Below are positions 24,934 to 31,968 of a DNA stretch of 32,728 nucleotides, piece by piece; position 1 is the stretch's first letter, and each line of letters opens with the position of its first letter. The position numbers were made by a program, and so were the translations under genes. This stretch comes from Bacillota bacterium (GTDB lineage: Bacteria; Bacillota; Bacilli; Paenibacillales; NBRC-103111). The stretch covers positions 1 through 32,728 of the forward strand of contig JAEWIS010000027.1 of the NCBI GenBank assembly GCA_023386955.1, in the 5' to 3' direction. The notes below the pieces were generated by a model. That model was not told the DNA's origin and ran no database searches. It saw only the letters and a list, made by a program, of their open reading frames with translations.

Positions 24934-25302
24934 ATGGAAGATGACACGCTGCTGGAACGGACGAACCGGGTAAACACCTTGTTCGACTTCTACGGAGCGC
25001 TGCTGACGGACAAGCAGCAATCCATCCTGTCCTTGTACTACCAGGACAATTTTTCCCTCGGGGAAATTGCGGCGGATTTTGAGGTCAGCCGGCAGGCGGT
25101 TTACGAACACCTGAAGCGGGCCGAGCAGTCGCTGGAGGATTACGAGGGCAAGCTTCGGCTGGCGGAGCAGTTTGCCCGCAAGAGCCAAGCGGCAAGTGAG
25201 CTGGAAGCATTGATTAAACGGCGGCAGGGGGAAGACAGCAGGCGGATGCTGGAGCTGCTCTCCCGGCTTTTGACCATAGAAGTGAAGGACGATACCCCAT
25301 GA
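24934..25302 (+). CDS. ylxM: YlxM/p13-like putative SRP-associated DNA-binding protein
   Basis: A 122-aa protein of the UPF0122 family, encoded just before ffh in most Bacillota. It has a sigma-factor-4-like helix-turn-helix: LTDKQQSILSLYYQDNFSL, then EIAADFEVSRQAVYEHLKRA (about 25-65), followed by a charged helical tail. The ATG at 24934 is chosen (MEDDTLLERTN) with GGGAGG about 11 nt upstream. A GTG start 30 bp earlier lacks such a site. The stop lies 46 bp before the ffh ATG, so the two genes are cotranscribed. The family is linked to the signal recognition particle, but its exact role is poorly known. Confidence 0.92.
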   Translation: MEDDTLLERTNRVNTLFDFYGALLTDKQQSILSLYYQDNFSLGEIAADFEVSRQAVYEHLKRAEQSLEDYEGKLRLAEQFARKSQAASELEALIKRRQGEDSRRMLELLSRLLTIEVKDDTP

Positions 25303-25348
25303 GTTGGGGCCGTATACAGAATCATTAGACTTGCGGGAGGCGGGGCAC

Positions 25349-26716
25349 ATGGCATTTGAAGGATTAGCCAGCAGGCTGCAGAATGTGTTCGGAAAGCTGA
25401 AGTCCCGGGGCAAGCTGACGGAGGATGATGTCAACGAAGCCTTAAGAGAAGTGCGCCTGGCCCTGTTGGAGGCGGACGTCAACTTTAAGGTCGTCAAGGA
25501 CTTCATCGCCAGGATCAAGGAACGCGCCATCGGCCAGGAAGTGATGAAGAGCTTCACGCCGGGCATGGTGGTAGTAGATATCGTCAACAAGGAGCTAACC
25601 GCTCTTATGGGCGGCACTCAGGCCAAGCTGGCCCGGTCTAACCGCCCGCCTACCATTATCCTGATGGCAGGTCTGCAGGGTGCGGGTAAAACCACCTCTA
25701 CCGGCAAACTGGCCAAATATCTGCAAAAGCAGAACCACAAGCCTCTGATGGTGGCTGCGGACATCTACCGGCCTGCCGCCATCAAGCAATTGCAGGTATT
25801 GGGCGAGCAGTTGAAGGTGCCGGTATACGCTCCCGGGGCGGACGTTAATCCGGTGGACATTGCTACACAAGGCATCGCCCACGCCAAGGAGCACGGTCAT
25901 GATTATGTGCTGATCGATACTGCGGGGCGTCTCCATATCGACGAAGCTCTCATGGAGGAGCTGACGATGATCAAGGAGGCTGTCCAGCCGGACGAAATTC
26001 TGTTTGTGGTGGATGCCATGACCGGCCAGGAGGCCGTGAATGTGGCGGACAGCTTCCATAAGCAGCTGGGTTTGACGGGTGTCATCATTACCAAGCTGGA
26101 CAATGATACACGCGGCGGCGCAGCCATCTCCGTTAAGGCGGTTACCGGCTGTCCCATTAAATTCGCTGCTACAGGCGAGAAGATGGATGCTCTGGAGCCC
26201 TTCCATCCTGAGCGGATGGCCTCCCGGATTCTCGGCATGGGGGATGTGCTGACCCTGATCGAGAAGGCCCAGGCCAACATCGACGCGGACAAAGCCAAGG
26301 AAATGGAGCGCAAGCTCCGCAAGGCCGAGTTTACCTTCGATGATTTCCTGGAGCAGATGGAGCAGGTCAAGAAGATGGGTCCGCTGGACCAGATCCTGGA
26401 TATGATGCCGGGTATGGGCAAGATGAAGGACCAGATGAAGAACGTGAAGATCGACGAGAAGCAAATGGCCCGTACGGCCGCCATCGTCAAATCCATGACC
26501 AAGGAAGAGCGCGCCAAGCCGGAGCTCTTGAGTCCTACCCGCCGCAAGCGTATCGCTTTGGGCAGCGGGAATACGGTGGTGGAGGTCAACCGCTTCATCA
26601 AGCAGTTCGAGGATATGCGGAAGATGATGAAGCAGTTCTCAGGCATGATGGGCAACGGCAAGAAAAAAGGCGGCATGTTCGGCAAGATGGGCAAGGGCGG
26701 ACGGTTTCCTTTTTGA
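25349..26716 (+). CDS. ffh: Signal recognition particle protein Ffh
   Basis: A 455-aa SRP54-type GTPase that binds signal sequences with SRP RNA and delivers ribosomes to the membrane receptor FtsY. An N-terminal helical N domain (about 1-85) precedes the G domain, with P-loop GLQGAGKTT (108-116), DIYRPAAIKQL, DTAGR and TKLDNDTRGGA. The Met-rich M domain (about 300-455) ends in GKKKGGMFGKMGKGG. The ATG at 25349 (MAFEGLASRL) has GGGAGG upstream. An in-frame start 45 bp earlier is not supported. It follows ylxM and precedes rpsP, the usual Bacillota order. Confidence 0.98.
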   Translation: MAFEGLASRLQNVFGKLKSRGKLTEDDVNEALREVRLALLEADVNFKVVKDFIARIKERAIGQEVMKSFTPGMVVVDIVNKELTALMGGTQAKLARSNRPPTIILMAGLQGAGKTTSTGKLAKYLQKQNHKPLMVAADIYRPAAIKQLQVLGEQLKVPVYAPGADVNPVDIATQGIAHAKEHGHDYVLIDTAGRLHIDEALMEELTMIKEAVQPDEILFVVDAMTGQEAVNVADSFHKQLGLTGVIITKLDNDTRGGAAISVKAVTGCPIKFAATGEKMDALEPFHPERMASRILGMGDVLTLIEKAQANIDADKAKEMERKLRKAEFTFDDFLEQMEQVKKMGPLDQILDMMPGMGKMKDQMKNVKIDEKQMARTAAIVKSMTKEERAKPELLSPTRRKRIALGSGNTVVEVNRFIKQFEDMRKMMKQFSGMMGNGKKKGGMFGKMGKGGRFPF

Positions 26717-26731
26717 AAATATAAGGACATT

Positions 26732-26802
26732 CCTTCAATTTTGCTTTGCCAAATTCGAAGCGCTGTGTAACATTATCTGGCCTACGGCACGGACCATGTT
26801 AC
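26732..26802 (+). repeat. Two-hairpin element, copy 2 (between ffh and rpsP)
   Basis: This is the second copy of the 24692-24762 element, in the same orientation. Hairpin 1 is CTTCAATTT/AAATTCGAAG. Hairpin 2 has a perfect outer stem GTAACAT/ATGTTAC (26767-26773 and 26796-26802) and the inner TCTG..GC/GC..CGGA (26776-26793). Compared with copy 1, the outer stem sequence is quite different but still pairs, and the inner stem changes a C-G pair to T-G. No T tract follows, so it does not look like a terminator. It occupies most of the 117-bp gap. Confidence 0.78.
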
Positions 26803-26833
26803 CGCGTTATTCTGTTAAGGAGGTGAAACAACA

Positions 26834-27106
26834 ATGGCAGTTCGCATTCGTCTGAAGCGTATGGGTTCCCACAAGGCTCCCGTTTATCGTCTGGTGGTAT
26901 CTGATTCCCGGTCTCCCCGTGACGGTCGTTTTATCGAGGAAATCGGTACTTATAACCCGCTGACCGCCCCTGCTACCGTCGCAATCGACGAGGAGAAGGC
27001 GCTCAAGTGGCTGGGCGACGGCGCGCAAGCGTCCGACACCGTCCGCAACCTGTTCAGCAAAGCCGGCATTATGAAAAAGTTCCATGAGTCCAAATTGCAG
27101 AAGTAA
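26834..27106 (+). CDS. rpsP: 30S ribosomal protein S16
   Basis: A 90-aa protein with the standard S16 N-terminus [20 protein letters not shown] and the [17 protein letters not shown] segment. It is a primary binding protein for the 5' and central domains of 16S rRNA in 30S assembly. AAGGAGG lies at about 26817-26823. It leads the group rpsP-khpA, downstream of ffh and the second two-hairpin element. Confidence 0.99.
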   Translation: MAVRIRLKRMGSHKAPVYRLVVSDSRSPRDGRFIEEIGTYNPLTAPATVAIDEEKALKWLGDGAQASDTVRNLFSKAGIMKKFHESKLQK

Positions 27107-27129
27107 TTTGGCTTAACGGAGGGCGGCAT

Positions 27130-27360
27130 ATGAAAGATCTGATAACCGTAATCGCTAAGGCGTTGGTGGATCATCCGGAAGATGTCAGCGTAAATGCCGT
27201 GGAGCGTAGTCAGGAAATCGTGTACGAGCTTACCGTGAACCCCACCGATATCGGCAAGGTGATCGGCAAGCAAGGACGCATCGCCAAAGCTTTGCGCACA
27301 GTTGTCACATCGGCTGCTGTCAAGGAGAACAAGCGGGTTAGCGTTGAAATCGTATCATGA
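27130..27360 (+). CDS. khpA: KH-domain RNA-binding protein KhpA (YlqC)
   Basis: A 76-aa single KH-domain protein. The RNA-contacting loop is seen in IGKVIGKQGRIAKALRT. The length and the position between rpsP and rimM are those of YlqC/KhpA, which in other Bacillota works with KhpB/Jag in RNA binding linked to cell division. CGGAGGG precedes the ATG. The gap after rpsP is only 23 bp. The next gene in Bacillus, ylqD, is absent here. Confidence 0.95.
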   Translation: MKDLITVIAKALVDHPEDVSVNAVERSQEIVYELTVNPTDIGKVIGKQGRIAKALRTVVTSAAVKENKRVSVEIVS

Positions 27361-27368
27361 GCAATTTG

Positions 27369-27397
27369 AAGGGGTGAGGGCAACCTTGCCCCTTTTT
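27369..27397 (+). terminator. Intrinsic terminator after khpA
   Basis: AAGGGG (27369-27374) and CCCCTT (27389-27394) close a stem that can also fold through GGGCA/TGCCC inside, followed by TTTTT. It lies 8 bp after the khpA stop and should end or reduce transcription before rimM. The rest of the gap to rimM (to 27520) has only a small GAATG/CATTC repeat. Confidence 0.75.
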
Positions 27398-27520
27398 GCA
27401 TCATCCAACAGAATTTGAAGAGGGTTTTCTTCTGTTCCGGACAAGCGGGGAAGAAAGCCGGCTTGAAATGCTGTAGCTATAGAATGGACCGCATTCCACA
27501 TATAAGGAAGTGTATATTGC

Positions 27521-28042
27521 ATGAGCGACAAGCTATATAATGTAGGGAAAATCGTCAACACCCACGGCATCCGGGGGGAATTGAAAATTCTGTCCCAGAC
27601 GGATTTTCCGGAGCTGCGGTTTGTGAAGGGAAGCAAGCTGATTCTGGTGGAGCCGGAGAGCGGCAAGCAGATCCAAACCCAGGTAGAGCAGGCCCGCGAG
27701 CATAAGGGGATGTTCATTACCCGTTTCCAGGGATGGGATAACATCAACCAAGTGGAGCAGTACAAGGGCTGGCTGGTGAAGGTGGATGAGGAGAGCCTGG
27801 CCGACTTGGACGAGGACGAATACTATTACCATGAGATTCTGGGCTGTACGGTGGTGACGGCTGGCGGGGAAAAGCTGGGCGAGATTAAAGAAATTCTGAC
27901 TCCCGGAGCCAACCACGTCTGGGTGGTCAAACGCCCCAAAGGCCGCGATCTGCTCCTGCCTGTTATTGACGAGGTCGTGCTTGAGGTGGACGTGGATAAC
28001 AAGCAGGTTACCGTTGAGCTGATGGAAGGACTGCTGGAATGA
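27521..28042 (+). CDS. rimM: Ribosome maturation factor RimM
   Basis: A 173-aa 16S rRNA processing and 30S maturation factor that binds ribosomal protein S19. The N-terminal RimM domain starts [18 protein letters not shown]. The C-terminal PRC-barrel-like domain has [12 protein letters not shown] and ends [13 protein letters not shown]. An AAGGA site is 12 nt upstream of the ATG, a rather long spacing. The stop overlaps the trmD start by 4 bp (ATGA), indicating translational coupling. Confidence 0.97.
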   Translation: MSDKLYNVGKIVNTHGIRGELKILSQTDFPELRFVKGSKLILVEPESGKQIQTQVEQAREHKGMFITRFQGWDNINQVEQYKGWLVKVDEESLADLDEDEYYYHEILGCTVVTAGGEKLGEIKEILTPGANHVWVVKRPKGRDLLLPVIDEVVLEVDVDNKQVTVELMEGLLE

Positions 28043-28911
28043 AGATCGATGTTCTGACCTTGTTTCCCGAGATGTTCGAGGGGGTATTCGGCGCGAGTAT
28101 TCTGGGAAAAGCCCGCCAAAAAGGGCTTGTTTCCCTGTCCACCTTGAATTTCCGGGATTATGCCAACAATAAGCATAACACAGTGGATGATTATCCCTTC
28201 GGCGGCGGGGGAGGGATGGTGCTGAAGCCCGGCCCGATCTTCGCCGCGGTGGAGGAATTAATGGAGCGCCATTATCCCGGTACCGTTGACAGAAACGATG
28301 TAGAGGGTCTGATGGACGTGCAGGAGAATCCGTCCGCAGAAGTGCCAGAAGGTAAGCCGGATGAGCCGCTGGTAGACCTGCCCAACGCTGAACCAAAACC
28401 GCGGGTGATCCTCATGTGCCCGCAAGGGGAGACCTTCACCCAACGGAAGGCGGAGGAGCTGTCCCGGGAGGAGCATTTGATCTTCATCTGTGGCCACTAT
28501 GAAGGCTACGACGAACGCATACGGGAGCATCTGGTCACCGATGAGCTCTCCATCGGAGATTATGTGCTGACAGGCGGGGAGCTGCCTGCTATGGTGGTCA
28601 TCGACAGTGTAGTGCGTCTGTTGCCCGGGGTTCTTGGTAATCAGCTGTCTGCGGTTACGGATTCGTTCAGCACGGGGCTTCTGGAATATCCCCACTACAC
28701 CCGGCCGGCCCAATTCCGCGACTGGGAGGTGCCGGAGGTGCTGCTGTCCGGCCATCACGAGAATATCGAGCTGTGGCGGCGCAGACAGTCTCTGGAGCGA
28801 ACCTACAGAAGGCGTCCGGAGCTGCTGAAGGATGTGGAGCTGTCGAAGAAGGACAAGGAATGGCTGGCGGAGCTGAAGCGGCAGGCGGCTTTGAACAGGG
28901 AGCAGAAGTGA
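28039..28911 (+). CDS. trmD: tRNA (guanine37-N1)-methyltransferase TrmD with an internal insertion
   Basis: A 290-aa SPOUT methyltransferase that makes m1G37 in tRNA from S-adenosylmethionine and prevents frameshifting. Conserved parts are [25 protein letters not shown], and the knot region [14 protein letters not shown] plus [14 protein letters not shown]. The family is usually about 240-255 aa. The excess is an acidic, Pro-rich insert of about 39 residues (roughly 77-119) between VEELM and [10 protein letters not shown], before the knot. The rest aligns without gaps, so the frame is sound. It is coupled to rimM by a 4-bp overlap. Confidence 0.97.
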   Translation: MKIDVLTLFPEMFEGVFGASILGKARQKGLVSLSTLNFRDYANNKHNTVDDYPFGGGGGMVLKPGPIFAAVEELMERHYPGTVDRNDVEGLMDVQENPSAEVPEGKPDEPLVDLPNAEPKPRVILMCPQGETFTQRKAEELSREEHLIFICGHYEGYDERIREHLVTDELSIGDYVLTGGELPAMVVIDSVVRLLPGVLGNQLSAVTDSFSTGLLEYPHYTRPAQFRDWEVPEVLLSGHHENIELWRRRQSLERTYRRRPELLKDVELSKKDKEWLAELKRQAALNREQK

Positions 28912-28956
28912 GGCGGACGGCTGGTAAATAGTTATCAAAAAAAGATGAGACAAACA

Positions 28957-28985
28957 TTGCTATGCGCCTGCAGATATGTTAGTAT
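28957..28985 (+). promoter_or_regulatory. Promoter of rplS
   Basis: TTGCTA (28957-28962), a 17-bp spacer and TAGTAT (28980-28985) form a plausible sigma-A promoter in the 182-bp gap between trmD and rplS. It predicts a leader of about 100 nt for the rplS message. Confidence 0.7.
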
Positions 28986-29010
28986 ATTTAATGTTGTGAT
29001 TTGATAACGG

Positions 29011-29093
29011 TGGTCCTCTACGCGGTTGCGGTTCATCAATTGGGATGTAGGCCGATAAGCGGAATGAACACCTGTGTGGAAGGAGGAAGTCAA
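29011..29093 (+). promoter_or_regulatory. rplS leader, candidate L19 autoregulatory structure
   Basis: GTTCAT (29031-29036) pairs with ATGAAC (29064-29069) around a 27-nt loop, extending toward GG/CC, just before the AAGGAGG at about 29080-29086. An L19 leader motif between trmD and rplS is known in low-GC Gram-positive bacteria. Position and length fit, but I matched only this one stem, so the assignment is tentative. Confidence 0.4.
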
Positions 29094-29438
29094 ATGAATT
29101 TGTTGGTTCAAGAAATTACCAAGGAACAACTTCGCAAGGATATTCCGAGCTTTCGTCCAGGCGACACCCTGAAGGTGTACGTGAAGGTTATCGAGGGTTC
29201 CCGCGAACGGGTCCAGCTGTTTGAAGGCGTTGTGATCAAGCGTCGCGGCGGTGGCATCAGCGAAACGTTTACCGTTCGTAAAATCTCTTACGGTGTTGGT
29301 GTGGAAAGAGCATTCCCGCTCCATTCCCCGAAGATCGATAAAATCGAAGTAGCCCGTCGTGGTAAGGTTCGTCGCGCTAAGCTCTACTACCTGCGCGCAC
29401 TTCGCGGCAAGGCAGCAAGAATTACCGAAATCCGATAA
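29094..29438 (+). CDS. rplS: 50S ribosomal protein L19
   Basis: A 114-aa ribosomal protein at the 30S-50S interface. The sequence has the family blocks [30 protein letters not shown] and the C-terminal [23 protein letters not shown]. The ATG at 29094 has AAGGAGGAA upstream. A longer in-frame version starting at 29001 is not part of the conserved protein. It has its own promoter and is followed by a terminator. Confidence 0.99.
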   Translation: MNLLVQEITKEQLRKDIPSFRPGDTLKVYVKVIEGSRERVQLFEGVVIKRRGGGISETFTVRKISYGVGVERAFPLHSPKIDKIEVARRGKVRRAKLYYLRALRGKAARITEIR

Positions 29439-29446
29439 GATTGAAC

Positions 29447-29487
29447 AGGGGGCTTGGGCACAGCACAAGCCTCCTTTCGGTTTTTTG
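29447..29487 (+). terminator. Terminator after rplS
   Basis: GGCTTG (29450-29455) and CAAGCC (29465-29471 region), extended by GG/CC outside a one-base bulge, form a stem followed by CTTTCGGTTTTTT. The T run is separated by a few bases, so read-through to lepB is possible. Confidence 0.75.
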
Positions 29488-29516
29488 AGGAGTTTTAGGG
29501 ATGGAGGCTCACGAGA

Positions 29517-30101
29517 ATGGAACAGGAGCAACAATTGCCCGAACAACCGGCACAGGCTGTTTCAATGAAGAGTGAAGCGTGGGAATGGACGAAGGCGCTG
29601 TTTATCGCCGCCGTTCTCGTTATTATTATCCGCTGGTTTATTTTTGCACCGTTCATTGTGGACGGGCCCTCCATGGAACCGAATTTCCATACCAGAGAAC
29701 GGCTTATCGTGAACAAGATCATCTATAATATCCGTACTCCCGAACGTGGTGAAGTGGTGGTGTTCCATGCGCCCACGGGTGTGGATTATATTAAGAGGGT
29801 CGTTGCTCTGCCCGGTGAGAAGATCAAGATCCAAAACAATAAAGTGTTTATTAACGGGGAAGAATTAAAGGAACCCTACTTGCAGGAAGCCGTTGACGAT
29901 TACAAGGCCCGGACCAACAGCAATTACAACGTGGACTTTTCGGAGATCACGGTTGAAGAAGGCAAGGTATTCGTCATGGGCGACAACCGGGTCAACAGCC
30001 AGGACAGCCGCGCAATCGGCACCGTTGCTTTTGACAAGATTGTCGGCCGTGCGGATGTCCGCTTCTGGCCCCTGGCCAAGCTGGGATTTATCAAGCATTA
30101 A
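29517..30101 (+). CDS. lepB: Type I signal peptidase
   Basis: A 194-aa membrane protease that removes signal peptides from exported proteins. One N-terminal transmembrane segment (about 25-45) follows a Gln/Glu/Pro-rich cytoplasmic tail. The catalytic Ser52 is in DGPSMEPN and the general base Lys93 in YIKRVVALPG. The later boxes GDNRVNSQDSR and IVGRADVRFWP are present. TGGAGG precedes the ATG. The location between rplS and rbgA places a secretion gene in the SRP and ribosome cluster. The rbgA start follows by 15 bp, so the two are cotranscribed. Confidence 0.96.
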   Translation: MEQEQQLPEQPAQAVSMKSEAWEWTKALFIAAVLVIIIRWFIFAPFIVDGPSMEPNFHTRERLIVNKIIYNIRTPERGEVVVFHAPTGVDYIKRVVALPGEKIKIQNNKVFINGEELKEPYLQEAVDDYKARTNSNYNVDFSEITVEEGKVFVMGDNRVNSQDSRAIGTVAFDKIVGRADVRFWPLAKLGFIKH

Positions 30102-30116
30102 GGTGAGGTGAGAAAG

Positions 30117-30992
30117 ATGGCAACCATTCAGTGGTTTCCCGGCCACATGACCAGGGCGAGACGGCAGATTGAAGAAAAGCTGAAGCTCATCGACGTGGCC
30201 ATCGAGCTTATCGATGCCCGTGTCCCCCTGTCCAGCCGCAATCCGATGGTTGATACCATCCTGCAGCATAAGCCCCGCCTGGTACTCTTGAACAAGCTTG
30301 ATCTGGCCGATCCGGCCGCTACTGCGGACTGGGTCGCTTTTTTTCAGGAGAAGGGATTGGATGCGCTGCCCATTGACGCGGTAACCGGAAGCGGTACGCG
30401 GGACATTGTGCCGCGGTGCAGGAAGCTGATGGCCGAGAAGATGGAGGCCCGCCAGCGCAAAGGAATGAACCCCCGGGCGATCCGTGCTCTGATTGTAGGC
30501 ATTCCCAACGTGGGCAAATCCACGCTGATCAATAAGCTGGCAGGACGCAAGGTGGCCGCTACAGGAGACAAACCGGGCGTCACCAAGGGCCAGCAATGGA
30601 TCAAGATGGCAGGCGGAGAGCTGGAGCTTCTGGATACCCCGGGTATCCTGTGGCCTAAGTTCGAGGACCAGCAGGTGGGTTTGCGTTTGGCAACCATTGG
30701 CTCGATCAAGGAAGAAATTATGCCGGCGGATGAAGTGGCTTTTTATGCCGTTCGATATATAGCCGAGGCATACCCGGGAGTGCTGTCCGAGCGTTATGGC
30801 ATCGGAGAGCTGCCTGGGGACCTGTCCGAGGCTGAAACCGTCATTGAAGTGATGGAGAACATCGGCCGCAAACGGGGCTGTGTGGTCTCCGGAGGCCGTG
30901 TGGATCTGGGGAAGGCATCCACCCTGATTCTTCGTGAGCTGCGTGCCGGAAAGCTGGGGCGCATCAGCCTGGAACGTCCGGATATGGCGTAG
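30117..30992 (+). CDS. rbgA: Ribosome biogenesis GTPase RbgA (YlqF)
   Basis: A 291-aa circularly permuted GTPase needed for late 50S assembly. The motif order is G4 (LLNKLDLAD, near residue 57), then G1 (VGIPNVGKST, near 126), then G3 (LLDTPG, near 171), which defines the YlqF/YawG group. The N-terminus MATIQWFPGHM includes the conserved His region. The ATG at 30117 is chosen with AGGTGAGG upstream; a GTG 9 bp earlier lies within this site. Confidence 0.97.
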   Translation: MATIQWFPGHMTRARRQIEEKLKLIDVAIELIDARVPLSSRNPMVDTILQHKPRLVLLNKLDLADPAATADWVAFFQEKGLDALPIDAVTGSGTRDIVPRCRKLMAEKMEARQRKGMNPRAIRALIVGIPNVGKSTLINKLAGRKVAATGDKPGVTKGQQWIKMAGGELELLDTPGILWPKFEDQQVGLRLATIGSIKEEIMPADEVAFYAVRYIAEAYPGVLSERYGIGELPGDLSEAETVIEVMENIGRKRGCVVSGGRVDLGKASTLILRELRAGKLGRISLERPDMA

Positions 30993-31093
30993 TCTGAAGC
31001 GGCTGTGGAAAAAGACGGTTGCACACCGGATAAGCAGATGCAAACCGGCTGTGGATCCAGCAGCGGCAGCAGCATAACATACGGTGCAGATGG

Positions 31094-31120
31094 AACCGCT
31101 CCTGATGGGGGCGGTTTTTT
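31094..31120 (+). terminator. Terminator after rbgA
   Basis: AACCGC (31094-31099) and GCGGTT (31111-31116), with CC/GG inside, form a stem followed by TTTT. It lies in the 225-bp gap between rbgA and rnhB. Confidence 0.85.
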
Positions 31121-31217
31121 GGTGATGGGGCAGAACGTTGACACAGCAGGTATAATAAGAAAAGGAACATCCATTGTTTCTCACGCACGGAATTTGTCAT
31201 GGATAGGGGAATAAGGA

Positions 31218-31826
31218 ATGCTGGATTATGAAAAAGAGCTGTGGGCCAGCGGCTACAGCCTGATTGCCGGAGTGGACGAGGTGGGGCGCGGCTGTCTCTT
31301 CGGAGATGTGGTAGCGGCTGCGGTTATTTTGCCCCAGGGACTGGTGATAGAAGGGGTCAACGATTCCAAGAAGCTTTCGGAGAAACGCCGGGAGGCATTA
31401 TACGATATCATCAGCGAGCAGGCCCTGGCCATTGGCATCGGGTATGCTAACGCGGAAACAGTGGACCGAATCAACATCAAGCAGGCGGCCCGCCTGGCGA
31501 TGAAGCAGGCCTTGGACAAGCTGGAGACAAAGCCGGATTATCTTTTGGTGGATGCGGAAAAGGTGGATGTGCCGCTGCCGCAGCTGGCGATTATCCATGG
31601 GGATGCGCTCAGCCAATCCATCGCCGCGGCTTCGATCATTGCCAAGGTAACCCGGGACCGGATGTGTCTCCATTGGGACCTGGACTATCCGGAATACGGC
31701 CTTGCCATACATAAAGGTTACGCAACCAAGCAGCACCGGGAGGCTTTGGAGACCCATGGCCCCTCTCCTTTGCATAGAAGAAGCTTTCTCGGTAAAATCC
31801 TGGCTCAGCAGCAGGAGCTGTTCTGA
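31218..31826 (+). CDS. rnhB: Ribonuclease HII
   Basis: A 202-aa nuclease that cuts the RNA strand of RNA-DNA hybrids and removes misincorporated ribonucleotides. The metal-binding acids are visible as Asp20 and Glu21 in GVDEVGRG, Asp112 in YLLVDAE and Asp147 in IIAKVTRDRM. The segment after GRG reads CLFGDVVAAAVIL, where most family members have PLAGPVVAAAVIL. GNDSKKLSEKRRE-like residues follow in the usual place (VNDSKKLSEKRRE). The ribosome site GGGGAATAAGGA is acceptable. The gene follows the rbgA terminator. Confidence 0.97.
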   Translation: MLDYEKELWASGYSLIAGVDEVGRGCLFGDVVAAAVILPQGLVIEGVNDSKKLSEKRREALYDIISEQALAIGIGYANAETVDRINIKQAARLAMKQALDKLETKPDYLLVDAEKVDVPLPQLAIIHGDALSQSIAAASIIAKVTRDRMCLHWDLDYPEYGLAIHKGYATKQHREALETHGPSPLHRRSFLGKILAQQQELF

Positions 31827-31968
31827 GTATTAGGTTATACTGCAGCTCATCAGGAAAAGGGTTTTTGCCGATAAAGTAATACAAGATAAATCATAGAGCC
31901 GGTGACGCCAAAGAATCGCCGGTTAAAAATAAATCCCGGAAGATCAGCCTAGGAAGGAGGGGGAAGCC

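Noticed and set aside
24639..24944. A 101-codon plus-strand frame upstream of ylxM
   Set aside because: It spans the repeat array, the two-hairpin element and the ylxM promoter, and no well-spaced ribosome site supports any start within it.
31138..31156. TTGACA and TATAAT before rnhB as one promoter
   Set aside because: They are only 7 bp apart. TATAAT lacks a -35 at proper distance and TTGACA lacks a -10, so a promoter here is not supported beyond a weak guess.
31827..31968. Possible c-di-GMP (GEMM-I type) riboswitch before the YlqG-like gene, because of GACGCCAAAG followed by CCGG and TTAAAA
   Set aside because: The GCAAACC half and the complementary stem needed for the P1b helix are missing; only one short motif resembles the family.
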